From NCBI RefSeq assembly GCF_001424195.1, contig NZ_LMOO01000005.1, positions 547,646 through 611,645 of the forward strand: a stretch of 64,000 bases of DNA, written 5' to 3'. The notes under the pieces were generated by a model. The model ran no database searches. It saw nothing but the letters and a program-made list of their open reading frames with translations, and was not told where the DNA came from. This stretch comes from Cellulomonas sp. Leaf334. GTDB taxonomy: Bacteria; Actinomycetota; Actinomycetes; Actinomycetales; Cellulomonadaceae. Both the position numbers and the translations under genes were made by a program. Positions 43,474-51,649 of the stretch are shown in pieces. The first letter of the stretch is position 1. Every line of letters starts with the position of its first letter.

Positions 43474-44153
43474 GAGTCCAGCTTCGGGATCGTCAGCATC
43501 GACCCGGGTCGCAGCGCCAACGGGTCCGCGATCGCGTTCGCCGACGCCAGCAGCCGCCACTTCGTCGAGTCCCCGTAGTACTGCGCCGAGATCCGGTCGA
43601 GCGTCTCGCCCGCCTGCACCCGGTGTACCCGGTGCGGTCGCGGCGTCCCGGACGTCGGGTTCTGCTTGCCGAAGGCCTTCGACTCCTCGTACTGCCGCAG
43701 CACCAGCCCCATCGTCGCCCGCAGCGGCATGCCCGTGCTGGAGAAGTACGTGAACGTCAGGTCGAGGTGCGCGACCACCGCCTTGAACGAGTGCAGGTCA
43801 CCCCAGTGGAACGTCACGTACGGCGGGCGGACGCTGTGCTTCGTGTCGTCCGTCCCCGGCAGGGTCGGGTCCACCTCCATGAGGTCGACGATCTTGCCCG
43901 TGTGCGCGCTGACGTCCGTGCCCGTGTCGGTGGTGTCGAAGAACAGGTCCACCCGCAGCACGCCGGCGTTCGCGCCCGTGTAGCGCAGCCGCGTCACGCC
44001 ACGCCCCGGCATCGCTGCGCCCGCCCACGTGTTGCTGCGCGTGATCTTCAGCTGCGCCGGGTTGAACAGGCACGGGACCTTCGTGCCGTCCTCCGTCTCC
44101 AGGAACGCCTTCTGGCTCGACGGCGGGGACGCCGCGGGCTGGGTCGGTGTCAT
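43470..44153 (-). CDS. LysM-containing CIS tube-baseplate protein (Afp7/gp53-like)
   Basis: A 227-residue protein. Its N-terminal part (KAFLETEDGTKVPCLFNPAQLKITRSNTWAG...GVLRVDLFFDTTDTGTDVSAHTGKIVDLM) is typical of the Afp7-like baseplate adaptor. The C-terminal LysM (HRVQAGETLDRISAQYYGDSTKWRLLASANAI...LRPGSMLTIPK) is the same kind of fold that in T4 gp53 and Afp7 joins wedges to the hub. ATG 44153 overlaps the stop of the giant repeat protein. LysM here is structural rather than wall-binding, since no export signal exists. Confidence 0.88.
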   Translation of the reverse strand: MTPTQPAASPPSSQKAFLETEDGTKVPCLFNPAQLKITRSNTWAGAAMPGRGVTRLRYTGANAGVLRVDLFFDTTDTGTDVSAHTGKIVDLMEVDPTLPGTDDTKHSVRPPYVTFHWGDLHSFKAVVAHLDLTFTYFSSTGMPLRATMGLVLRQYEESKAFGKQNPTSGTPRPHRVHRVQAGETLDRISAQYYGDSTKWRLLASANAIADPLALRPGSMLTIPKLDS

Positions 44154-47100
44154 CAGAACACCTCCGACCCACGACGCCACGCCCGACGGTCCGTCTCTTC
44201 CTCGAGCCGCTCCTCGACGATCCGCAGGACCGCCTCCCGGAACTCCGGGTCGTCGAAGGTACCCAGCCCCGACCCCGTCGGTGTGTAGAGCCCGTCCACG
44301 CTCTTGTCGACGCCGGAGTTGTCGAACTCGGCGAAGCTGGCCCGCCACGCGTCGTCGATGCTCATGTCCGGATCCCCCTCGTGGTGGAAGCGCCGCACCA
44401 CGTGCGGCGAGCCGGCAGGAGCGCCGAACGTCAGGGGTGCCGCCGTGCCGGTCCGGCTGGCCAGCGCGTCCGCGACCGCCGACGTCGGGACGTCCCCGGT
44501 CGAACGACGCACGACCGTGCGCGGCGGCAGGACGTTCCACGACGACGGCAGCTGCGGCGGGTTCGCCCCGCTCGACGGCACCGGTGGCGGGACGATCCCG
44601 GTCGACGACGACGCCGCCCCCGGAACCCACCCCGCACGCCCGTCACGGTCCGCCGCCGACCGGCGGACCGTGGCACCCGGCGGGAGGCCGACCGTCGGCA
44701 CACCCGAGGAACTGCCCCCCGCGCCGATCGCTCGCACGACGCCGGAACCCGCGCCGCCCGTCGCCGGGTGGCCCCCACCGGGACCGGAGTCGGACGGGCG
44801 GCCCCCTGCGCCGCCCGGCGCACCGGTCGCCGGGGCGACGGGCCTGCCCAGTGCTCGTCCGGACGGCGGTGCCCCCAGCACCTGCACGCCCGCACCGCTC
44901 GCCGACATCACCCCGGCGCTCGACCGCCCGACGGCCGTGCTCGCTGCCCCGGGGTCACCGCTCGTCGTCCTGCCGGAGGCGCCCGACGTCGTGCGGGACG
45001 CGCCCGCCGTCCGCCACGACGTGCTCGCTGTCCCGGCGGACGCACCGGTTGTCCTGGCGGACGCACCGGTTGTCCTGGCGGACGCACCGGTTGTCCTGGC
45101 GGACGCACCGGTTGTCCTGGCGGACGGCGACCCCGCTCGGCGGCGGACCGGCGACGCCGCCGAGAGGATCGACGCCCCTGCCGCCGACGCCCCACCCGCA
45201 GCGGCGACGACGGTCGGAGACATGAGCCGCAGCGCGTGGCCCGGCGCTGCGAGCAGGCGCTGCACCGGCGCCTCGGCAGCCCTGCTGCTCCCAGCGGGCG
45301 GGCTCCACGCCCGCGGTGAGCCGGCCGTTCCCCGCGCGCCGACACCCGACGGGTCAGCCGCGCCGCGAGCGCCGCCGCCCGACGAGCTGGCCGTGCCCTG
45401 CGGCCCGCCGCCCGACGAGCTGGCCGTGCCCTGCGGCCCGCCGCTCGATGGGCCGGCCGTTCCTCGCGCGCCGACACCCGAGGAGGTAGCCGGCTGCCAG
45501 GCCCCGGCCTCCGACCGGTTCGCCGACGCGTACGCGGCAGCGGCACCCGTCGGAGGTGCATAGCTGCCCCGGTGGTCACGGACCGACGCCGGCGACGACC
45601 CCGGACCGACGGATCCGACCGACCGCCGCACGTGGACCCCCTCGATCCCGAGACCGAACCCCGTCGGTCGGGTGCGATCGTGCCCAGCGCGACGATGACC
45701 GGTCCCGGGCAGCCGCCCCTCCGCAGCGGGAGCGCCCGCGAGTCCGTCGTCCGTACCGCTCGTCCACCGACGCACGGCCCCGGCGCGGGTCGAGGCGGAA
45801 CTCGCCGGTGCGCGCAGGGAGGACGCCACACCGGCGGTTCCCGTCGCGGGTGCGGCCGTCCCGCTGTCCGCGCGTCCCCGGGCTGCGGTCGAGCCGATCG
45901 ATGCCGACGTGGGGACCGTCCCGGTCGCCGACGCCGCAGCCGTCGAACCGACCGTCGACGGTGCCCCCGTGGCTGGCGTGCCCGTCCCCGACGTGCCGGT
46001 CCCCGACATGCCGGACGCCGACGTGCCGAACGCCGACGCGGCTGACGCCGAGGTGCTGGGTGCCGACGCGGCGGACGCCGACGTGCCGGGTGCCGACGCG
46101 GCGGACGCCGAGGTGCGGGGTGCGGACGCGGCTGACGCCGAGGTGCGGGGTGCGGACGCGGCCGACGCCGAGGTGCCGGAGACCGACGCGGCCGACGCCG
46201 ACGTCGCCGCACTCGGTGCCGGTGCCGCGGGTGACGCGCCGCCCGTGCCCGAGGTGGCGGGTCGGGTGGTGGCGACAGAGCCCGACGTCGCCGGTGCTCG
46301 GGTCGGAGCCGCGGACGGGGAGGTCCCGGTGGGCGACGAGGTGCCCACCGGGCCAGCACTCGCCGCGGCGGTCCGCACGACGCCGTTCGACGACGAGGAC
46401 GACGGCGCCGCCGACGAGGAGGACGACGGCGCCGCCGACGAGGACGCCGCCGACGACGAGGACGCCGTCGACGACGAGGACGCCGTCGACGACGAGGACG
46501 CCGTCGACGACGAGGACGCCGTCGACGACGAGGACGCCGCCGACGAGGGCGACAGTGCCGGGCGTGGGCTGGTCGTCGGCGTCGGAGCCGCGTGCGGGTC
46601 CGTCGAGGAGAGCGCGGAGTGCGCGCTGTTCGACGACGCCGCGTCCGATGCGGTGCGACGGGCCGCATCATGGCCCGCACCGGCTGCGCGACCCGACGTC
46701 CCCGACCCGGCACCGGTGGACGCGACGAGTGCGGCGGTGGACGCTGCTGCGTCTGCGGCGACGGCGGCGACCGCCGCGGAGGTCGGTGCGACCGAGCGGC
46801 GGACTCGCGCGGTCGGGTCGGCGAGCGTGCCGTGCCCCTGGAACAGGCGTCGTGCGAGCGTGCGCCGCACCGCGCTGGCCAGCGGCCGGTGCGCGGGCAT
46901 CGCCTGGTCGGTCGACGACCCGACGGGCGACCCGGCGAACATCGACATGGTCGGAGCGACCGCAGCGCCGGGAGCCGCACCCGGCCCGCGGGAGCTCATG
47001 GCAACCGGTGTCATCTCGGCTGGCCGGACGGCGTCCGGCATCGGCCCACTGGTGCTCGGGGCGATCGGCGGCGTCTCGCGTCGACGGACGACCTCCGGCG

Positions 47101-48232
47101 TCGGCTCACGGGGACTCGCGGTGGTTGCCGTCGTCTCGTCGGAGCCGACGGCGGCCGGCGTCGGCTCACTGGGTCTCGCGGCGATTGCCGTCGCGTCGCC
47201 GGAGGTGAGGGCGGGTGGCGTCACAAGGCTCGCAGCGGCGTCGTGCGGCGTCGGTCCGCCGGGCGCGAGCTCGGCTGACGGGCCCCCCGTCGAGGTCCCG
47301 GACACCGACCGCTGGACGTCCGCCCCGCCCGCCGACCCAGCACCTGGTCGGCGCCCACGGGTGCCGAGCTCGTCCGTTCGCGCCGAACTCGTCTGCTGCA
47401 ACGAACGATCTCGGCTCGGACCGACGAGTTCGGCGCCGGTGGGCGAGGCGGCGGTGGGCGAGGCGGCGGCGCGCGCGGCGGCGGTCGCCTGGGCGCGGCG
47501 GCGCAGCAGTCGGCCGGACGGGGCAGGGCGAGCGCTGGTGGCGGGAGGGAGCGTCGCAGCGGAGGGAGCCCGGTCACCTGTCACGGCGGACGCTGCTCGT
47601 CCGGGCCCCCCGTCGTTCCCCGGTCGTGCGGGTGGTCCTGCGGCGCGCGTCGCGGGAGTGCGCATGACGCGGGCGTCGGACTTCATCGTCATCGTCCCGG
47701 CGGCCCGCACGTCCTCGGAGACGCGCACGGGGATGGTCGTCGGGGCCAGCCGCGTGGTGCTGCCGCCCGGGCGGTAGCTGGCCTGGTCGGGGACGCGGGC
47801 GAGCATGCGCGGGAGGCCGCGGGGGGTGGGCTCGACGGCGGCCGACCGCACGACCGACACGTCGGTCCACCAGCGCGGCGGCGCGACGTCGGCCGGTCCC
47901 GACCCGACCGACACCGAGGCGGCCGGTCCGACCAGCGACCGGCGGACGGTCACGGAACGCCCCCACCCGGCGGAGAACCGCGACGACGAGGACGCGAGCG
48001 ACCCGATCGGCGACGGGCGCGCGTGCCCGAGCGTGGGTCCGGGCCGACGCAGCCGGACGCCGATGGCCCGACCCAGCCGGGTCCGCGGGTCACCGGCCGA
48101 CGCGCCGGACTCCGACGAGCCCGGCACCGACGACGGGCCCGGCACCGACGACGAGCCCGGCACCGACGACGCGGACGAGCCCCGCACCGACGACGGCGTC
48201 GAGCCCGGCGACGACGGCACGGCGGCGGTCAC
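44153..48232 (-). CDS. Giant disordered repeat protein in the CIS operon (1359 aa)
   Basis: The reading frame is open from GTG 48232, which overlaps the tube-2 stop (GTGA), to 44153, which overlaps the LysM start. It is almost entirely Ser, Ala, Thr, Pro and Gly, with no membrane segment or signal peptide, and contains several perfect tandem arrays. A short V-[RQ]-R motif (VRRS, VRRT, VRRW, VRRF, VQRS and similar) recurs at least twelve times. The last ~80 residues look folded: HVVRRFHHEGDPDMSIDDAWRAS, then a helix FREAVLRIVEERLEEETDRRAWRR. The position corresponds to Afp6 in AFP-type clusters, where the gene is normally small. I do not recognise the family. Scaffold, tape-measure or cargo-docking roles are guesses. 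Confidence 0.78.
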   Translation of the reverse strand: MTAAVPSSPGSTPSSVRGSSASSVPGSSSVPGPSSVPGSSESGASAGDPRTRLGRAIGVRLRRPGPTLGHARPSPIGSLASSSSRFSAGWGRSVTVRRSLVGPAASVSVGSGPADVAPPRWWTDVSVVRSAAVEPTPRGLPRMLARVPDQASYRPGGSTTRLAPTTIPVRVSEDVRAAGTMTMKSDARVMRTPATRAAGPPARPGNDGGPGRAASAVTGDRAPSAATLPPATSARPAPSGRLLRRRAQATAAARAAASPTAASPTGAELVGPSRDRSLQQTSSARTDELGTRGRRPGAGSAGGADVQRSVSGTSTGGPSAELAPGGPTPHDAAASLVTPPALTSGDATAIAARPSEPTPAAVGSDETTATTASPREPTPEVVRRRETPPIAPSTSGPMPDAVRPAEMTPVAMSSRGPGAAPGAAVAPTMSMFAGSPVGSSTDQAMPAHRPLASAVRRTLARRLFQGHGTLADPTARVRRSVAPTSAAVAAVAADAAASTAALVASTGAGSGTSGRAAGAGHDAARRTASDAASSNSAHSALSSTDPHAAPTPTTSPRPALSPSSAASSSSTASSSSTASSSSTASSSSTASSSSAASSSAAPSSSSSAAPSSSSSNGVVRTAAASAGPVGTSSPTGTSPSAAPTRAPATSGSVATTRPATSGTGGASPAAPAPSAATSASAASVSGTSASAASAPRTSASAASAPRTSASAASAPGTSASAASAPSTSASAASAFGTSASGMSGTGTSGTGTPATGAPSTVGSTAAASATGTVPTSASIGSTAARGRADSGTAAPATGTAGVASSLRAPASSASTRAGAVRRWTSGTDDGLAGAPAAEGRLPGTGHRRAGHDRTRPTGFGLGIEGVHVRRSVGSVGPGSSPASVRDHRGSYAPPTGAAAAYASANRSEAGAWQPATSSGVGARGTAGPSSGGPQGTASSSGGGPQGTASSSGGGARGAADPSGVGARGTAGSPRAWSPPAGSSRAAEAPVQRLLAAPGHALRLMSPTVVAAAGGASAAGASILSAASPVRRRAGSPSARTTGASARTTGASARTTGASARTTGASAGTASTSWRTAGASRTTSGASGRTTSGDPGAASTAVGRSSAGVMSASGAGVQVLGAPPSGRALGRPVAPATGAPGGAGGRPSDSGPGGGHPATGGAGSGVVRAIGAGGSSSGVPTVGLPPGATVRRSAADRDGRAGWVPGAASSSTGIVPPPVPSSGANPPQLPSSWNVLPPRTVVRRSTGDVPTSAVADALASRTGTAAPLTFGAPAGSPHVVRRFHHEGDPDMSIDDAWRASFAEFDNSGVDKSVDGLYTPTGSGLGTFDDPEFREAVLRIVEERLEEETDRRAWRRGSEVF
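45039..45122. repeat. Four perfect 21-bp tandem repeats inside the giant CIS gene
   Basis: The unit GACGCACCGGTTGTCCTGGCG is repeated four times without a mismatch, encoding a seven-residue repeat (ASARTTG) on the minus strand. Perfect copies imply recent expansion or ongoing slippage. Confidence 0.9.
46032..46211. repeat. Six 30-bp tandem repeats inside the giant CIS gene
   Basis: Six in-register imperfect copies of a 30-bp unit (core GCCGACGCGGCNGACGCCGA) encode a ten-residue repeat of the form SASAASAPxT on the minus strand. Confidence 0.85.
46389..46550. repeat. 18-bp tandem repeat array inside the giant CIS gene
   Basis: The unit GACGACGAGGACGCCGTC is repeated about four times exactly, with degenerate copies on both sides. 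It encodes SSSSTA-type repeats on the minus strand. Confidence 0.82.
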
Positions 48233-48693
48233 AGCGTCGTCGCCCGGAAGCCGTTGTGCGCGACCTCGAGCGTCTCGGTGAGGGAGTCGGCGACGTCGGC
48301 ACTGAGCGTCGGCCCGCTCCACGCGACCGCGAACACGCCCTCGAACTCCCAGGAGCGCAGGCGCTCCCCGTTGTTGCCGAGGACGGTCACGGCACCGGTG
48401 GAGCGGGTGACCTTGTTCTGGTTGCCGGCGAAGCCCTCACCGGAGGACTTGCCGACCCAGGTGAACAGGGCGTCGGAGTTGACGAGGCCGCGCTTGAACA
48501 CCAGGTGCGGCCAGCGGATGACCCCGGGGAACTGCTGCACGTACTGGTTCTGGCCGCCCTCGACGTACTCGTGGGTGGTCACGGTCATCTGCAGGCCGGT
48601 GATCTCCTTGAACGCGCCGATCTCGACACCGTCGACCTCGAACACGAAGTTCGCGGCGACCGGGACGTCGCCACCGAGCGGCTCCTCAGGCAC
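48229..48693 (-). CDS. CIS inner tube protein 2 (Afp5-like)
   Basis: A 154-residue member of the T4-like virus tail tube family (FVFEVDGVEIGAFKEITGLQMTVTTHEYVEGGQNQYVQQFPGVIRWPHLVFKRGLVNSDALFTWV). The C-terminal strands (TVLGNNGERLRSWEFEGVFAVAWSGPTLSADVADSLTETLEVAHNGF) are also typical. The GTG at 48693 lies within the end of the 57-aa gene. A second, divergent tube protein usually forms the first ring on the hub. It differs clearly from the main tube protein at 49326. Confidence 0.9.
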   Translation of the reverse strand: MPEEPLGGDVPVAANFVFEVDGVEIGAFKEITGLQMTVTTHEYVEGGQNQYVQQFPGVIRWPHLVFKRGLVNSDALFTWVGKSSGEGFAGNQNKVTRSTGAVTVLGNNGERLRSWEFEGVFAVAWSGPTLSADVADSLTETLEVAHNGFRATTL

Positions 48694-48859
48694 TCTCCCT
48701 CACCGCTTCCCACGCTCGGGCGTTCATGGCGGACACGGCACGCACGATGCGGACGCGGTCGAGGTGCTCGAGGTCGAGCAGCTCGTCCATGGGCCAGTGC
48801 AGGTGGTACGCGAGGAACGCGATCTCCTGCCAGAGCGCCTCGGTGGGGTAGCGCAGCAT
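48686..48859 (-). CDS. Small conserved CIS gene (57 aa, DUF6760-like)
   Basis: This gene was found by reading between larger ones. ATG 48859 opens a 57-residue protein: LRYPTEALWQEIAFLAYHLH, then WPMDELLDLEHLDRVRIV and RAVSAMNARAWEAVRESA. It resembles the small DUF6760 proteins found between tube genes of CIS clusters, and the LAYHLHWPMDELLDLEH pattern recalls GpE-like tail-assembly proteins. It overlaps the start of tube 2 by eight bases. It may act with the preceding chaperone-like gene in tail assembly. Confidence 0.75.
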   Translation of the reverse strand: MLRYPTEALWQEIAFLAYHLHWPMDELLDLEHLDRVRIVRAVSAMNARAWEAVRESA

Positions 48860-48864
48860 GGGTC

Positions 48865-49329
48865 CTACCGGGCCTCGGTCCGGATCTCCTCGATCGATGC
48901 CCGGCCGGGACGGCTGAGCACCGGGGTCGGGACCTCGTCGGGAACCTCCACCTGGGTCGGCGCCGGCGACGGCTCCGACCCAGGCAGCGGCCCAGCCCCC
49001 TGCTGCGCGGCGACGAACTCGTCGAACTCCTCCTGCGACCCGAAGTTGATCACGCCGTAGAAGTCCTGCAGGTACGCCAGGTCGGCCGCGAAGAGACCTT
49101 CGATCTCGTGCGGCGTGACCAGGTCGAGCGTCCCCAGCGTCTCCACCACCCGCGCGAGCACCACGATCGTCAGCCGCGGGTCGTCCGGGCCGCTGATCGT
49201 CGGGTCGCGCAGGGGTTCCAGCTCGTCGCGCGCCGTCGCCAGGCGCATGACACCGTCCCGGTGGAGTCCGCCGTTGCGGTCCACGTACCCCCGGGGGAGC
49301 GTGAACTCGTAGCGGGTCTTGAGGCTCAC
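48865..49329 (-). CDS. Tail-assembly chaperone-like CIS protein
   Basis: This 154-residue protein starts at GTG 49329, overlapping the tube-1 stop (GTGA). It has SLKTRYEFTLPRGYVDRNGGLHRDGVMRLATARDELEPLRDPTI at the N-terminus, then VVLARVVETLGTLDLVTPHEIEGLFAADLAYLQDFYGVIN. The FTLPRGY-D-x-x-G-x-x-H-R-x-G-x-M-R pattern matches the Mu gp41/phage tail-assembly family. A Pro-rich tail follows. It lies directly before the 57-aa gene, an arrangement like the G/GT or E/E+E' tail chaperone pairs of phages but as two separate overlapping-scale genes. Expected to keep the tube subunits or a measure protein soluble. Confidence 0.75.
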   Translation of the reverse strand: MSLKTRYEFTLPRGYVDRNGGLHRDGVMRLATARDELEPLRDPTISGPDDPRLTIVVLARVVETLGTLDLVTPHEIEGLFAADLAYLQDFYGVINFGSQEEFDEFVAAQQGAGPLPGSEPSPAPTQVEVPDEVPTPVLSRPGRASIEEIRTEAR

Positions 49330-49805
49330 TTCACCCGCGCGAGCGACTCGATGGTGAGGGTGATGGTCTCCTTCACCGGGTCGTTCGAGTCGACGCTGAG
49401 CTGGTCGGTCGAGATCTTGCTGGGCCAGCCGTTGGTGAAGTTGAACCGCGCCACCTCGACGTGGGTCGAGTCGTACATGACGATCGAGCCGCTCTTGCGG
49501 TTGTTGGTCCGGTCCGACTGCAGGATGCCCTTGCTCATGATGTCGTTGAACCAGCCCCACATCTTGTCCTGCGTGGAGTCGGGCGGTGCCATCCGGACGA
49601 GCGAGAGGTCTGGGGCCTTGTTGCGGCCGGCCAGCGTCTTGACGGTCTGGGACTTGCCGTCCTTGCCGACCTGCTGGGTGGAGGCCACCTCCATCTCCAC
49701 GTCCAGGCCCGACACGGAGGCGAGGATGGTGACGACGGACCCGTCGATCTCCAGGAAGAAGTTCTGGGCGATGATCGGGTCGACGCTGATGAGGTCGTTC
49801 GGCAT
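49326..49805 (-). CDS. CIS main inner tube protein (Afp1-like)
   Basis: A 159-residue tail tube protein of the T4 gp19-like family: ISVDPIIAQNFFLEIDGSVVTILASVSGLDVEMEVASTQQVGKDGKSQTVKTLAGRNKAPDLSLVRMAPPDSTQDKMWGWFNDIM. The C-terminus has VARFNFTNGWPSKISTDQLSVDSNDPVKETITLTIESLARV. It stacks as hexamers to form the needle tube. It is the second gene of the operon, 32 bp after the sheath stop, fitting the high copy number required. Confidence 0.92.
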   Translation of the reverse strand: MPNDLISVDPIIAQNFFLEIDGSVVTILASVSGLDVEMEVASTQQVGKDGKSQTVKTLAGRNKAPDLSLVRMAPPDSTQDKMWGWFNDIMSKGILQSDRTNNRKSGSIVMYDSTHVEVARFNFTNGWPSKISTDQLSVDSNDPVKETITLTIESLARVK

Positions 49806-49837
49806 CTACGTGCTCCTGTCCGGGTGAGGTGGCGCGC

Positions 49838-51406
49838 TCAGGACGCGATCTGCTTGTTCTGGCTGATGCGGAAGATCACGAACTCGGCCGGCTTGACGGG
49901 CGCGATACCCACCTCGACGACGAGCTTGCCCGCGTCGACGGACTCGGGCGGGTTGGTCGTCTCGTCGCAGCGGACGAAGAACGCCTGGTCCGCGCTCGCG
50001 CCGAACAGGGCACCCGCCGACCACAGCCCCCGCAGGTATGCGTTCAGCGTGCGCTTGACGCCCTCCCACAGGGCCACGTCGTTGGGCTCGAACACGGCCC
50101 ACTGGGTGCCTTCGAGGATGGTGGCCTCGATCATGTTGAACAGCCGGCGGACGTTGATGTACGTCCAGTCGGTGTCCGAGGTGAGCGTCCGGGCGCCCCA
50201 GATGCGGATGCCGCGCTGGCCGAACGGTCGGATCGCGTTGATGCCGAGCGGGTTGAGCACGCCCTGCTCCGCCTGCGTGATGGAACGCTCCACGTCCAGG
50301 ACGCCACGGATCGTGTCGTTGGCCGGGGCCTTCCACACACCGCGGCTCTCGTCGGTCCGTGCCCAGACGCCGGCCACGTGGCCCGACGGCGGGATGAGGA
50401 CCTCGGAGTTGCCGTTGGACCCGGTGGGGTTCTCCACCTTGATCCAGGGGTAGTAGAGCGTCGCGAACGCCGAGTCGAACTGCGCGGTGTCCGTGCGCCA
50501 CTCCTTGACGGCCTGCGGCGACAGCCCGGGAGGGGCGTCGAGGATGGCGACCCGGTTGGCGTGCAGCTCGCAGTGCGCGATGAGGCTCGTCTGCACGGCC
50601 TTCCAGAGGCCCAGGTCGAGCGACCCGTCCTCCTTCGTCGCGGCCGTGATCAGGTCCGGGACCAGCACGATCGTGACGTCGTCGGCGATCGCGAGGCCGG
50701 CGATGCCGGTGCGGGCCGACTCGGACCCGGCGAACTTGCGGCCGTTGACCGGGACCGGCTTCGCGGCTGCCTGCTCCAGGCTGTACGCGCCGGGCTTGAG
50801 CAGCTCGAGCTGGCTCTTGAGGTCCACGTCGTCGGCGAGCTTGACCTCGACCTTGACGCGCGTGGACGTCTTGTTGATCACCGTCGCAGCGTCGCGCGGC
50901 CCACCGAGCGTGAGGTCGTCGTAGCTCTCCACGGCCTCACCGCCGTCGACGATCGTGATGCTGAACGGGGCGGGCCCGTCGTGGTCGTCGGCGACGTCGG
51001 ACGTCTCGACGACCACCGTGAGGTTCGCGTCGGGCTCCACGGACTCCACCGCGATGGGCAGGCCGAGCGAGCGGTCGGCGGCGGGCAGCGCCAGGCGGGC
51101 CGGCTCACCGGACGGCTCGGCGTTGGGCACGCGGACGATGTAGGCGAGGCTTCCGCCGTTCAGGAAGTAGCCGTAGACGGAGAGGGGCAGCACTGCACCC
51201 TCGACGAAGCCGCCGTAGAGGCTCTCGAACTGGTTCCAGCTGGTCACGAGGCGCGGGGCGAGGCCCTGCGGGTCGTTCGGGTCATCCAGCGGCGCTCGCT
51301 CCGTGAACCCCACGAACGCGGCCACAGCGGTGGGGGCGGACGCCAGCACCTTCTGGGTCGAGGGGATCTCTTCGACGTAGACGCCGGGCGCGGTGTAAGT
51401 AGGCAC
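49838..51406 (-). CDS. CIS contractile sheath protein (Afp2-like)
   Basis: This 522-residue sheath protein begins with the hallmark PTYTAPGVYVEEIPSTQKVLASAPTAVAAFVGFTERAP. In the middle is a subtilisin-like sheath domain (DSAFATLYYPWIKVENP, PPSGHVAGVWARTDESRGVWKAPAND). It ends with RRLFNMIEATILEGTQWAVFEPNDVALWEGVKRTLNAYLRGLWSAGALFGASADQAFFVRCDETTNPP...PAEFVIFRISQ. GTG 51406 is used because GAGGA lies six bases upstream and the family starts here; the reading back to 51511 crosses the promoter. Only one sheath gene is present, as in Streptomyces-type CIS, against three in AFP. Confidence 0.94.
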   Translation of the reverse strand: MPTYTAPGVYVEEIPSTQKVLASAPTAVAAFVGFTERAPLDDPNDPQGLAPRLVTSWNQFESLYGGFVEGAVLPLSVYGYFLNGGSLAYIVRVPNAEPSGEPARLALPAADRSLGLPIAVESVEPDANLTVVVETSDVADDHDGPAPFSITIVDGGEAVESYDDLTLGGPRDAATVINKTSTRVKVEVKLADDVDLKSQLELLKPGAYSLEQAAAKPVPVNGRKFAGSESARTGIAGLAIADDVTIVLVPDLITAATKEDGSLDLGLWKAVQTSLIAHCELHANRVAILDAPPGLSPQAVKEWRTDTAQFDSAFATLYYPWIKVENPTGSNGNSEVLIPPSGHVAGVWARTDESRGVWKAPANDTIRGVLDVERSITQAEQGVLNPLGINAIRPFGQRGIRIWGARTLTSDTDWTYINVRRLFNMIEATILEGTQWAVFEPNDVALWEGVKRTLNAYLRGLWSAGALFGASADQAFFVRCDETTNPPESVDAGKLVVEVGIAPVKPAEFVIFRISQNKQIAS

Positions 51407-51481
51407 TGGCCATCCTCTGCTTGGTGCGCCCCGCCGGCTGGGCCTGCGCGGGAACGCTGCGACGCGGGTGTGTCGTTCGTC

Positions 51482-51526
51482 ACGGTATGGACGGCTGTGA
51501 CCGCGCGGCATCGGTAATCGCTACCG
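51482..51526 (-). promoter_or_regulatory. CIS regulon promoter element, copy 2 (sheath operon)
   Basis: Read on the minus strand, CGGTAGCGATTACCGATG (51526 down to 51509) is followed after 19 bases by CATACCGT (51489-51482). It is identical to the element before the Pvc16-like gene in sequence, orientation and -10 spacing. It lies between the sheath gene and the divergent LuxR-family regulator, which is the obvious candidate to bind it. Confidence 0.82.
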
Positions 51527-51649
51527 AGGTTTGAACCTGGACGCAAAACGCGCATAAGGTGCGAACCTGACAAGCTCGATGTGACTCGCGCAATGCCCCT
51601 ACAGACGCGGGGGCGAGGGTCCTGGTGCTCACCGGTGAGTGGAGTTGCT

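Noticed and set aside
45039..45122. 21-bp direct repeats considered as a CRISPR-like array
   Set aside because: The units are directly adjacent with no spacers, are in frame with the gene, and no cas genes are near.
45909..47777. Long plus-strand ORF (Ala/Asp/Glu repeats, 622 codons) opposite the giant CIS gene
   Set aside because: It is the complement of the Ser/Ala-rich repeats. It has no RBS or operon context, while the minus-strand frame overlaps its neighbours by four bases or so on both sides and ends in a folded-looking domain.
22864..51526. The two 15-bp dyads in opposite orientation could be terminal inverted repeats of a 28.6-kb composite element
   Set aside because: Both lie upstream of genes with the same 19-bp spacing to a -10-like box, and there are no transposase genes or target duplications. 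A shared promoter element explains them better.
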